Below, one piece after another: positions 25,519 through 32,999 of a stretch of 64,000 nt of DNA. Position numbers and translations under genes: made by a program. Source of the DNA: Gordoniibacillus chartarius (GTDB taxonomy: Bacteria; Bacillota; Bacilli; Paenibacillales; NBRC-103111); NCBI RefSeq assembly GCF_042432825.1, contig NZ_JBHLWN010000124.1, positions 1 through 64,000 of the forward strand. Reading direction: 5' to 3'. The notes below the pieces were generated by a model. The model was not told where the DNA came from and did no database searches. It worked only from the letters and a program-made list of their open reading frames with translations. Position 1 is the stretch's first letter. Each line of letters begins with the position of its first letter.

Positions 25519-26123
25519 CCGGTTACCATCCCGCAAATAAACATAACGGTGCTGACGGCAAACATGATTCCCCACTTCTTGCGCAGCTGCTCCCTGCCGC
25601 GGTGCAGGCGGCTCTTCACGGTCGTTACCGGCATCCCCAGCAAATCGCTGATTTCTTGCAAGGACAGCTCATGCAAATAGTACAGCGTTACGACCTGTTT
25701 GTACTTATCGGACAGCTTATCGATGACTCGGCGCATTTGCTCCTGCATTTCGCTGAGAATCAGCTTGCTTTCCGGCGATTCGTCCGTGCTGGGAAGCTTC
25801 TCGTAGAACGGCTTCTCGAGATCGTCATTCAGCCCTGCGTCAAGCGAATGGTCAACCTTCTTCTTGCGCAGCAGGTCGATGCACAAGTTTTTGCCGATGC
25901 GGTAAATCCACGTCGAAAACTTCTGATTCTCGTCGTAATGATTCAAATTCATGTACACCCTCATGAACGTTTCCTGCACCACATCTTCGGAATCGTGACG
26001 GTCGTGCAGCATGCGGTATGCAAGCCGGTGAATCTTATCTTTGTAGAGCTCGACAAGCTCTCGAAACGCCGCTCTGTCGCCTGTCCGGGACAGCTGAACC
26101 AATTGAACCTCGGCTACGTTCAT
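25515..26123 (-). CDS. SigW-like ECF sigma factor with hydrophobic C-terminal tail
   Basis: A 202-residue extracytoplasmic-function sigma factor. Region 2 (about 22-92: D-S-E-D-V-V-Q-E-T-F, F-S-T-W-I-Y-R-I) and region 4 (about 130-180: L-S-L-Q-E-I-S-D-L-L-G and V-K-S-R-L-H-R-G-R) are intact. SigW is normally about 187 residues and followed by rsiW. Here residues 184-201 form one uninterrupted hydrophobic stretch and no anti-sigma gene follows; a DinB gene does. Membrane tethering or a lost anti-sigma gene are possible explanations. GGGGGGG precedes the ATG. Confidence 0.85.
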   Translation of the reverse strand: MNVAEVQLVQLSRTGDRAAFRELVELYKDKIHRLAYRMLHDRHDSEDVVQETFMRVYMNLNHYDENQKFSTWIYRIGKNLCIDLLRKKKVDHSLDAGLNDDLEKPFYEKLPSTDESPESKLILSEMQEQMRRVIDKLSDKYKQVVTLYYLHELSLQEISDLLGMPVTTVKSRLHRGREQLRKKWGIMFAVSTVMFICGMVTG

Positions 26124-26260
26124 CGCAATTCCCCCCCGCTATCTGCTTACTTCCTGTAACCCATATGATAACATGTTTGCGTTTAGTTTGCGACTTCCAA
26201 GCCTCTTCCTTCGTATATACTGCATGTGTATTGGAGTGACTAGAATGGGAGGCTCGCCAA

Positions 26261-27334
26261 ATGGCAACCAGTCGAAAACCTGGAGGACCCAAGTGGGCAT
26301 GGACCGCTGTTCTCCTCTTTATCGTAACAAAACTGAAGAGCATAGCCGGGCTGCTGAAATTCAGTAAAGTCGGAGGTACTTTGCTCACGATGCTTGTATC
26401 CGTCGGGGCGTATGCCATCGCGTATCCGCTGCCGTTCGCGATCGGCTTCGTCGTACTCATCCTCATCCACGAGCTAGGCCACAGCATTGCAGCCAAGCAA
26501 AAAGGACTTCCGGTATCGGCCCCGATCTTCATTCCGTTCATCGGGGCCTTGATCGCGATGAAACGTCATCCGCGCGACGCGGCTACGGAAGCGTATATCG
26601 CATTTGGGGGACCGCTGCTGGGTACGATTGGAGCCGTACTATTCCTGGCGGCCGGAGTTATGCTCGATAACCGATTGCTGATATCTTTGGCGAACGTTGG
26701 ATTTATGCTCAATCTCATTAACCTCCTGCCGATCCATCCTCTGGACGGCGGACGCATTTCGACGGCGGTAACGAGATGGCTGTGGCTGGTCGGACTTATT
26801 GCCGGATTAGTCGTCATCATCGATCTGTTCAGTCCGAGCAGGCCGGGAAGCTGGATATTCGTGCTGCTTTGGGTGATGTTCGCATGGGACCTGTACCAGA
26901 AATTCGTCCGCAAACGGCTAAAGCCGGATCAACAATTGATCCAGCTGAACACGGTTATGGTGCCGTATGCTTCGTTGTATGAACAAGGCCTGCCTTTCCC
27001 CGGCCAGCATCACCGCAGGGAACTGTCGTTCACAACATGGTCGGATCTATCGACCGGGGAGCAAACGGTCCGTTATACATGGGAAGGTTATATCGACCAT
27101 GCGGAACGGATTATGCCGAACCAAGCGGTCATTCACAAAGTAGAGGCGGTTGGCTGTAACCGGCATGACGACACTCAGGAGCTTTCCATCACTTCAAAAA
27201 TGGAATTCTCGCCGCATGTGAACGACCGTTACTATGAAGTTCCCGTCCGCACCCGCTGGATGTTCGGCATTGCATACGGCGTGTTGGCGGCGGCGTTAGG
27301 GACCTTGATTTACGCTGCGAATCATCTGCTCTGA
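26261..27334 (+). CDS. site-2 protease family (M50) membrane metalloprotease
   Basis: A 357-residue intramembrane zinc protease. The zinc site H-E-L-G-H is at 70-74 inside a membrane helix and L-D-G-G lies near 162 in another. Six or so helices occupy residues 35-215, a soluble region follows (about 225-330) and a last helix is at about 333-352. It lacks the PDZ domain of RasP/RseP, so it belongs to another M50 branch. GGGAGG lies 9 bases before the ATG. Divergent from the SigW-like gene (137 bases). Confidence 0.87.
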   Translation: MATSRKPGGPKWAWTAVLLFIVTKLKSIAGLLKFSKVGGTLLTMLVSVGAYAIAYPLPFAIGFVVLILIHELGHSIAAKQKGLPVSAPIFIPFIGALIAMKRHPRDAATEAYIAFGGPLLGTIGAVLFLAAGVMLDNRLLISLANVGFMLNLINLLPIHPLDGGRISTAVTRWLWLVGLIAGLVVIIDLFSPSRPGSWIFVLLWVMFAWDLYQKFVRKRLKPDQQLIQLNTVMVPYASLYEQGLPFPGQHHRRELSFTTWSDLSTGEQTVRYTWEGYIDHAERIMPNQAVIHKVEAVGCNRHDDTQELSITSKMEFSPHVNDRYYEVPVRTRWMFGIAYGVLAAALGTLIYAANHLL

Positions 27335-27891
27335 GCTTTGAAGCACGTATCGACGTGATCGTCGACCATGCCCGTCGCCTGCATGAAGGCGTAGCAGATC
27401 GTCGACCCGACGAACTTGAAGCCGCGCTTCTTCAGCTCCTTGCTCATGCGGTCCGATTCCGGAGTCTTCGCGGGCACAGCCTGTAAAGTGGGCCGCGGGC
27501 AGTGCTGCTGTTCCCCGCCGACGAAGCCCCACAAATAATCGCTGAAAGAACCAAGCTCGTCCTTCAACTGCATATACGCTTTCGCATTCGTAACGACCGC
27601 ATGCACCTTCAGCCTGTTGCGGACGATGCCCTCGTCCTGCAGCAGGCTTTCTATTTTGGCATCGTCGTATTGCGCGATGAGCGCCGGGTCGAAGTTATCG
27701 AAAGCTCGGCGGTAATTATCGCGCTTACGCAAAATCGTATACCAGCTAAGACCGGCTTGCGCTCCCTCGAGGTTGAGCATCTCGAACAGCTTCAGGTCGT
27801 CCCGCACCGGCACGCCCCATTCTTCATCGTGGTATTTGATGTACAGCGGGTCGTCATTCACCCAGCCGCAGCGAGAAAGTCCGGTTGTCAT
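27322..27891 (-). CDS. tag: DNA-3-methyladenine glycosylase I
   Basis: A 189-residue base-excision repair enzyme that removes 3-methyladenine. Hallmarks: R-C-G-W at 7-10, Y-H-D-E-E-W-G near 20-26, F-E-M-L-x-L-E-x-x-Q-A-G-L-S-W near 36-50, F-V-G-S-T-I-C-Y-A-F-M-Q-A near 160-172 and the final zinc ligands around H-x3-C. Its 3' end overlaps the convergent protease gene by 13 bases. Its ATG overlaps the stop codon of the ABC ATPase upstream. Confidence 0.94.
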   Translation of the reverse strand: MTTGLSRCGWVNDDPLYIKYHDEEWGVPVRDDLKLFEMLNLEGAQAGLSWYTILRKRDNYRRAFDNFDPALIAQYDDAKIESLLQDEGIVRNRLKVHAVVTNAKAYMQLKDELGSFSDYLWGFVGGEQQHCPRPTLQAVPAKTPESDRMSKELKKRGFKFVGSTICYAFMQATGMVDDHVDTCFKAQSR

Positions 27892-28619
27892 CCGAAGATC
27901 AGCCCTCTCTCGCGTTCGTCCAGAGCCCTTCCGGGTATGTCGACGACGACTCGCCCTTCCCGGACACCGAGGATACGAGTAGCATACCGCTCCGCCAAAT
28001 CGAGGCGATGCAGCGTAGCGACGATCGTAATTTGCTCTCTCTTCCCGATGGCCTTCAGGTCGCGCATCACGCTCTCCGCTGATGTCGGATCCAGCCCCGA
28101 TACCGGCTCGTCGGCGAAAATCATCGTCGCGCCCTGGACGAGCGCCTTGGCGACGGCAATGCGCTGCCGTTCTCCGCCGCTTAGCTGGCCGGCTTTCTGA
28201 TGTGCCTTGTCGAGCAGTCCGACTCGTTCCAAATAGTCCATCGCTTCCATATGCTCGTTCTTGGACACAAGTCCGGCGACAGCGCGTATCGGAGAATGAA
28301 ACAGGAGACTTCGCGCTACATTTTTCAATGCGGTTGCATGTAAATCGAGCGTCGGCTTCTCTTCAATGAACACCCAACGTCTGCGCACTCCCCATTTGCC
28401 GATCGAGCCAAGCTTGCCTGCATCCTTGCCGTTCACAATGAGCTGGCCGCTGTCCCACTCGTCCTGCAGCGACAAGCAGCGCAGCAGCGTCGTCTTTCCG
28501 CTTCCGCTACCGCCGACGATCGCGACGAACTCGCCGTCGTCGATCTGCAGGCTTACTTTCGAGAGAACTTCCTTAGGGTCAGGCTTGTACGTCTTCGTAA
28601 TGTTGCGGGCAATGATCAC
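27888..28619 (-). CDS. orphan ABC transporter ATP-binding protein (PhnC-like)
   Basis: A 243-residue ABC ATPase. Walker A G-G-S-G-S-G-K-T-T near 37-45, signature L-S-G-G-E-R-Q-R near 143-150, Walker B M-I-F-A-D-E-P near 163-169 and an H-loop H-R near 200 are present. Sequence flavour is that of phosphonate importers (PhnC), but no permease or binding protein gene adjoins. Start at GTG 28619, 9 bases after GGAGG. It is coupled to tag (ATGA). The leader holds a terminator-like hairpin. Confidence 0.82.
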   Translation of the reverse strand: MIIARNITKTYKPDPKEVLSKVSLQIDDGEFVAIVGGSGSGKTTLLRCLSLQDEWDSGQLIVNGKDAGKLGSIGKWGVRRRWVFIEEKPTLDLHATALKNVARSLLFHSPIRAVAGLVSKNEHMEAMDYLERVGLLDKAHQKAGQLSGGERQRIAVAKALVQGATMIFADEPVSGLDPTSAESVMRDLKAIGKREQITIVATLHRLDLAERYATRILGVREGRVVVDIPGRALDERERGLIFG

Positions 28620-28642
28620 GTGTCTCTTCCTCCCCGATAGGC

Positions 28643-28677
28643 AAAAAACACAAACACCACGAGAGATGTTTGTGTTT
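28643..28677 (-). terminator. terminator-like hairpin in the leader of the orphan ABC ATPase gene
   Basis: A perfect 11-base inverted repeat, AAACACAAACA and TGTTTGTGTTT, with a 10-base loop is followed on the minus strand by T6. It lies between a likely extended -10 element (TGGTAGAAT, 28711-28703) and the start codon, so it would attenuate this gene. Confidence 0.65.
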
Positions 28678-28780
28678 GGATGGCGGTGTCTATGTAAGGT
28701 GTATTCTACCACATATTTTGCCGGTTCGCTATCCATCCTAAGAGAGTCTTACCAGTCCAACATGTTTCGGAGGGATCCCC

Positions 28781-28957
28781 ATGACAACGAGCCGCAACCA
28801 CCAGGAAGCTCACGGCATCGGCCAAATTGAGGAGGCGCTGTCCCAGCAAGCGGACGCCGTACAGCAGCTCCAGGGCGGAGAGAGCGAAATTGACCGAGAA
28901 GTAGCCAAAGCCGCGAACGAATCGGATTCGTCGCTCGACGAAATCATCGAATCGTAA
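28781..28957 (+). CDS. small acidic hypothetical protein
   Basis: A 58-residue hydrophilic, acidic, Gln/Glu/Ser-rich protein, probably helical (about 10-35: Q-I-E-E-A-L-S-Q-Q-A-D-A-V-Q-Q-L). GGAGGG lies 6 bases before the ATG, and a strong terminator follows, which supports it as a real gene. It may be a spore or stress-associated small protein; no family recognised. Confidence 0.6.
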   Translation: MTTSRNHQEAHGIGQIEEALSQQADAVQQLQGGESEIDREVAKAANESDSSLDEIIES

Positions 28958-28973
28958 GCATTACAACGCAGCA

Positions 28974-29014
28974 GAAGCCTCCCTGTTCCGGCTACCCGGT
29001 TTGGGAGGCTTCTT
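28974..29014. terminator. bidirectional terminator
   Basis: GAAGCCTCCC pairs with GGGAGGCTTC around an 18-base loop, between the small protein gene and the convergent TatD-family gene. Confidence 0.8.
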
Positions 29015-29018
29015 CGTG

Positions 29019-29825
29019 TTACGAATTCAGACGGTAAAATCGACTGGCATTGTCATACAGACGCTGCGCCGTCTCCTCCACGCTCAGCCCTTTGAGGCCG
29101 GCGATGACAGCGATCGATTCCCGCATCATGTGCGGGCGGGTCGGCTTTCCTTGAAACGGCCCCTCGAACGGCCAAGGTCCGTCGGTTTCCGTCATGATGA
29201 GCTCCAGCGGGTACAGCCGGACGAGCTCGCGAATCTCTTCTTCATACAGCACGTCAGGTGTTACCGAGATCATATAGCCGCGCTGCGCCATCAGCCGAAC
29301 CGTCTCCATAGAGCCTTTGAACCAGTGAAAATGGGCCCGGACTCGCGGATAATTAGCGAGCAAACGGCAGGCGATATCCGCATCCTCATATACAGCGTGC
29401 AGCACAATCGGCTTATCGAGCTCGTCCGCAAGCGCAACGAAGCGCTGGAGCATCGCGATATACGGCTCCTGATCGAACGGCTCGCCGCGGTCGGCAGCTT
29501 CTTGCCTGCTATAGTAAGGCAGCCCCACTTCACCGATTGCGACTGCCTCGTCTGCGTGTCGGCGAATCCATACGAGCAGCTCTTGCAGCTCTTTCTCCTG
29601 AAGAGGCGTCTGCTCGGGATGATACCCGTAAGCGGGACGGATGAATTGGGGATTGCTGGCAGCCAGCCGTTTGTTCACCAGGCATGAGGCCATGTGCATG
29701 GAAACTGCAATCACGTTGGTGACTTCCTTATGTTCGAAACATTCCTGCAGCAGCTCTTCCCGCTGATGCGGATCATATATATCCAAATGAATGTGGGTGT
29801 CAATCATGAGAAGCCGTTCCGCCAC
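29019..29825 (-). CDS. TatD family metal-dependent hydrolase
   Basis: A 268-residue TIM-barrel hydrolase. The first metal site D-T-H-I-H is at about 9-13, Glu in I-G-E-V-G near 92, and later ligands H-x-H in R-A-H-F-H-W and T-E-T-D-G-P near 210. TatD proteins are nucleases or phosphoesterases; substrate unknown. Start GTG 29825 is preferred (AGGAGG shortly upstream); an ATG at 29804 just before the metal site is possible. It follows the thiamine-precursor ABC genes by 5 bases and is probably the last gene of that TPP-controlled operon. Confidence 0.85.
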   Translation of the reverse strand: MAERLLMIDTHIHLDIYDPHQREELLQECFEHKEVTNVIAVSMHMASCLVNKRLAASNPQFIRPAYGYHPEQTPLQEKELQELLVWIRRHADEAVAIGEVGLPYYSRQEAADRGEPFDQEPYIAMLQRFVALADELDKPIVLHAVYEDADIACRLLANYPRVRAHFHWFKGSMETVRLMAQRGYMISVTPDVLYEEEIRELVRLYPLELIMTETDGPWPFEGPFQGKPTRPHMMRESIAVIAGLKGLSVEETAQRLYDNASRFYRLNS

Positions 29826-29830
29826 CACGT

Positions 29831-30604
29831 TCAACCTCCTCCCGCCTGATTTCTCATCGCCTGATACAGCTGCAGCTTCAGCCGGGCGAATGCAGGATCG
29901 GCCAGCAGCTCTTCGCGGCGAGGCCTTTCCCATGGAACCTCCATCTCGGCAATGACTCGCGTCGGCTTGGCCGACAGCACATAAATGCGGTCCGCCAGCA
30001 GCAGCGCTTCCTCTATACTGTGCGTGACAAGCAGCACCGAACGTCCGCTCTCCTGCCACAGGTCGCCAAGCCAAAGCTGCATCTCCAGCCGCGTCATCGC
30101 ATCCAGCGCACCGAACGGCTCGTCAAGTCCCAGCAGCAGCTGCGGCCCTAGCAGTGCTCTCACGAACGAGACACGCTGCTGCATGCCGCCGGACAGCTCA
30201 TCGGGGTAGGCGTGCTCATACCCTGCGAGCCCCGCGCGCTGCAGCCATTCGCGAGCTTGCCGTTCCGCCGTCTGCCGTTCGGACCCGGCGATTTCCGCCG
30301 CGAGCAGCGAGTTTTCAAGTACGGTTCTCCATGGCAGGAGCGCAGGCTGCTGAGGCATATAGCCGATATGTCCCGGCTTGCCCGTAATGTCTGCGCCATT
30401 GAGCCGTATCGAACCTCGAACCGGACGAAGCAGCCCGCCCGCAAGCCGGAACAGCGTCGTCTTTCCGCTGCCCGAAGGACCGAGCACGGCAACGAACTCG
30501 CCTTGTCCAACGTGCAGCGAAACGCCGTCCAGCACTTTAACTTCGCGATCTGTGCCGCGAGAAGCAGGGAAGCTCACATGTACGTCCGATATGTCCAGCA
30601 GCAT
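29831..30604 (-). CDS. thiZ: ABC transporter ATP-binding protein, thiamine-precursor uptake
   Basis: A 257-residue ATPase with Walker A G-P-S-G-S-G-K-T-T near 43-51, signature L-S-G-G-M-Q-Q-R near 139-146, Walker B L-L-G-L-D-E-P near 159-165 and H-loop V-T-H-S near 195. Belongs to the nitrate/sulfonate/taurine importer class, the class used by ThiXYZ. ATG overlaps the permease stop codon (TAATG). It energises import of a pyrimidine precursor of thiamine, inferred from the TPP riboswitch. Confidence 0.87.
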   Translation of the reverse strand: MLLDISDVHVSFPASRGTDREVKVLDGVSLHVGQGEFVAVLGPSGSGKTTLFRLAGGLLRPVRGSIRLNGADITGKPGHIGYMPQQPALLPWRTVLENSLLAAEIAGSERQTAERQAREWLQRAGLAGYEHAYPDELSGGMQQRVSFVRALLGPQLLLGLDEPFGALDAMTRLEMQLWLGDLWQESGRSVLLVTHSIEEALLLADRIYVLSAKPTRVIAEMEVPWERPRREELLADPAFARLKLQLYQAMRNQAGGG

Positions 30605-31386
30605 TACGGCATCTCCCCCTTCAACCCGCGCCGTCGATGCCGAAGGAGCACCCTCTCCAGCAAAGCGATGATCCCGAACAAAGCGAAACTAAGAACGATA
30701 ATGATTATTAATGCCGCAAATACTCGCGATGTCGCAAACTGATTGCGGGAAAACTGGATGAAATACCCGAGCCCTTTATCCCCGCCGAGCCATTCCGCGA
30801 TAACGGCTCCCATCACGCTGTAGGTCGCTGCGATCTTCAGCCCTGAGAACAGCGACGGCAGCGCGTGCGGCAGCTCCAGCTTGCGGAACAGCTGCCCTTT
30901 CGTCGCTCCCAGCATGCGCAAATAATCGAGCATCGTCCGGTCCGTCTGCGTCAGCCCATCCGTGAGGGCGACGACGACCGGAAAAAAGCAGACTAGGGCG
31001 ATGACAATAATTTTCGGCGTCAGCCCGAAGCCGAACCAAATCATAAGCAGCGGTCCGAGCGCGGCAGGGTGGATGTTCTGCGAAATGACGAGCAGCGGAT
31101 ACATGCCCGTCTTCACCCGGCGGCTCATATGCATCGCGACCGCCAAGGCAACACCGGCGGCAACGCCTGCCGCAAAGCCGATCAGCGTAATGCGCAGCGT
31201 CGCTAACGTATGCAGCCAGACGCGCGGCCAAACGGCAATAGCGTCCGAGGCGATTCGTGTCGGAGACGGGAGCACGAACGGCTCGACGCCGCTGATCCGG
31301 ACGCCGCCTTCCCATACAAGCAGCAAAACGAGGACAACCGCCACCGGCGGCCATCCTCGTTCCCACCAGGTCGACCCGGTGTTCAT
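30604..31386 (-). CDS. thiX: ABC transporter permease, thiamine-precursor uptake
   Basis: A 260-residue inner-membrane permease with about six helices and the cytoplasmic EAA-like loop (D-Y-L-R-M-L-G-A-T-K-G-Q-L near 150-165) that docks the ATPase. Homologous in type to SsuC/ThiX. Its start overlaps the stop of the thiamine-binding protein gene (ATGA), and its stop overlaps the ATPase start. Confidence 0.88.
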   Translation of the reverse strand: MNTGSTWWERGWPPVAVVLVLLLVWEGGVRISGVEPFVLPSPTRIASDAIAVWPRVWLHTLATLRITLIGFAAGVAAGVALAVAMHMSRRVKTGMYPLLVISQNIHPAALGPLLMIWFGFGLTPKIIVIALVCFFPVVVALTDGLTQTDRTMLDYLRMLGATKGQLFRKLELPHALPSLFSGLKIAATYSVMGAVIAEWLGGDKGLGYFIQFSRNQFATSRVFAALIIIIVLSFALFGIIALLERVLLRHRRRGLKGEMP

Positions 31387-31673
31387 CGGTATTTCTCAAT
31401 CAACCGGTCGATCGAAGCGCCGGTCGGATTGTAGTAAATTTTCATCTGGGAGATCACGTTCGGACAGCCCATCTCGATCATCGCCGCGTTCATCCGCTTC
31501 ACAACGTCGAGCAGGACGTCGAGCTCCCCTTCCATCGTCGTCTCCAGAGGACCGACCAGATACTTTACGCCCGCTTCCTCAATGACGTCGATCGCACGGT
31601 CCACGTACGGAATCACATCGGCGCCACCCGGCGTCTTCGGTATAATTTGAATGCTTACGAGTGCGTTGGCCAT
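31383..31673 (-). CDS. thiamine-binding protein, MTH1187/YkoF-like
   Basis: A 96-residue ferredoxin-like protein of the thiamine-binding (PF01910/MTH1187) family: V-S-I-Q-I-I-P near 6-12, Y-V-D-R-A-I-D-V-I near 23-31 and G-P-L-E-T-T-M-E-G near 41-49 are typical. Cytosolic binder of thiamine or its pyrimidine moiety. It sits between the binding lipoprotein and permease genes under the TPP riboswitch, matching the YkoF arrangement. Confidence 0.87.
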   Translation of the reverse strand: MANALVSIQIIPKTPGGADVIPYVDRAIDVIEEAGVKYLVGPLETTMEGELDVLLDVVKRMNAAMIEMGCPNVISQMKIYYNPTGASIDRLIEKYR

Positions 31674-31701
31674 CTCCTACACCTTCCCGAATCCGACTTG
31701 A

Positions 31702-32754
31702 TTACTTGGCTGCCGCAGGCAGGAATTCGTTCGTGAACGCTTTGTCGGCGTCCAGCTTCTTCTCCAGCAGCTTGTGCTCGAGCATCCAAGCGGCGTAATT
31801 TTCCCAAACCGATTTCTTCTGCTCGCCCCAGCGCGGTGCGTCGTCCTGATAGCGGGTGCTGAGCCACTTTTGGCTCGCTTTTACCAGCTTCGGATCGAGA
31901 TCCGGGACGGCCTTCACCAGCAGATCCGCCGCTTCGTCCGGCTTCTCGATGGCATATTGATAGCCCTTGGCCGTAGCGCGCATGAACGCCTTCACAAGCT
32001 CCGGATCGCTCTTGATTTGATTCTCGTTCGTAACGAGAACCGGGGTATAGTAATCGAGCTTGTCGGAATACTTGGTGAGGTACAGCATGTTCATCGGCTC
32101 GCCGCGCAGCTCGGCGTCAATTCCCGTCCACGCATAATAAATCCAGGCAAAATCGACGTCCTTCTTCACTGCCGTGAAATAATCGGCCTCGCCGATATTT
32201 ACGATCTTCACTTTCGACGGATCGGCCTTCTCTGTCTGCATCAGCGACTCGATCATCGCATTTTCGACAGGGGAGCCCCAGCCTCCGTACGTTTTGCCCT
32301 CGAAATCTTTCGGCGACGTAATGTTCTTGGCCGCCGGCGATGCAAAGCCCGACGTATTGTGCTGAATCACGGCGGCGATCGAAACGAGGGGCACATTCTG
32401 AATGCGCGCCTGTGTGACCGCCTCCTGATAAGAGACCCCGAATTGCGCATCGCCGGTTGCCACCATCGTGTCGGCGCCCGCCTGGCCAGGCTGCACGATT
32501 TCTACGTTGAGCCCTTCCTGCTCATAATAGCCGAGGTCCTTTGCCGCATACAAGCCCGTATGGTTCGTATTCGGCGTCCAGTCGAGCACGACTTTGACAT
32601 TCGTTGTTTTCTTCCCTGCAGGCGCCTGGGCTTGAGATCCCGCCTGCGGCTGCGCACCGCTCTGCGCTTGACCGGCTCCGCCGTTGCCGCAGCCTGCCGC
32701 CAGCATGGCGACTGCGCCAAGCACCATAACGCTCTTGATTCCCCACATCTTCAT
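31702..32754 (-). CDS. thiY: substrate-binding lipoprotein, thiamine precursor (ThiY/NMT1 type)
   Basis: A 350-residue binding lipoprotein. A type II signal peptide ends in L-A-A-G-C at about residue 22, followed by a Gly/Gln/Ala-rich linker. The NMT1/THI5-like domain starts at V-V-L-D-W-T-P-N-T-N-H-T-G-L-Y, the strongest family signature. Binds formylaminopyrimidine or HMP-like precursors for import. Start ATG 32754, 8 bases after GGAGGAGA. First gene of the TPP-riboswitch operon. Confidence 0.92.
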   Translation of the reverse strand: MKMWGIKSVMVLGAVAMLAAGCGNGGAGQAQSGAQPQAGSQAQAPAGKKTTNVKVVLDWTPNTNHTGLYAAKDLGYYEQEGLNVEIVQPGQAGADTMVATGDAQFGVSYQEAVTQARIQNVPLVSIAAVIQHNTSGFASPAAKNITSPKDFEGKTYGGWGSPVENAMIESLMQTEKADPSKVKIVNIGEADYFTAVKKDVDFAWIYYAWTGIDAELRGEPMNMLYLTKYSDKLDYYTPVLVTNENQIKSDPELVKAFMRATAKGYQYAIEKPDEAADLLVKAVPDLDPKLVKASQKWLSTRYQDDAPRWGEQKKSVWENYAAWMLEHKLLEKKLDADKAFTNEFLPAAAK

Positions 32755-32797
32755 CTGTTTCTCTCCTCCATTGAAAATAGCTCCGACCTGCACGCGC

Positions 32798-32835
32798 AAA
32801 AAATAAAAACCGCACGGAATAAGATTCCGCACGGT
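32798..32835 (-). terminator. terminator of the TPP riboswitch
   Basis: On the minus strand AACCGTGCGGAAT pairs with ATTCCGTGCGGTT (13 pairs, two G-U) around CTT, followed by TTTATTTTTT. It lies between the aptamer and the lipoprotein gene, as expected for an OFF switch. Confidence 0.88.
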
Positions 32836-32841
32836 TGAACA

Positions 32842-32940
32842 GCCGTTCGCTTATTCTCTACGCTGGCATTACCCAGATCAGATCCGGTCAGTGACATTCG
32901 GCCACAATCTCAGCCCGACTTCATCGAGCCCCCGTTTGCT
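32842..32940 (-). ncRNA. TPP riboswitch (THI element)
   Basis: On the minus strand the conserved blocks occur in order: GGGGGCU, GGGCUGAGA, CUGACC, GAUCUGGGUAAUGCCAGCGUAG. The class binds thiamine pyrophosphate. With the terminator just downstream, high TPP should shut off the precursor-uptake operon. Exact ends are approximate. Confidence 0.96.
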
Positions 32941-32999
32941 ATTTATTTATCAATAGGAATATTACAACAGTCAACTTTCATTTGCAAACATTTTTTCAT

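Noticed and set aside
26261..27334. Site-2 protease as RasP/RseP
   Set aside because: No PDZ domain and a different layout, so it belongs to another M50 branch.
31774..32838. Plus-strand open frame antisense to the ThiY-type gene
   Set aside because: Arg/His/Leu-rich shadow of a confidently identified gene.
32842..32940. Start of the lipoprotein gene at 32832
   Set aside because: That frame extension would run through the riboswitch terminator; ATG 32754 has the ribosome-binding site and the lipoprotein signal.
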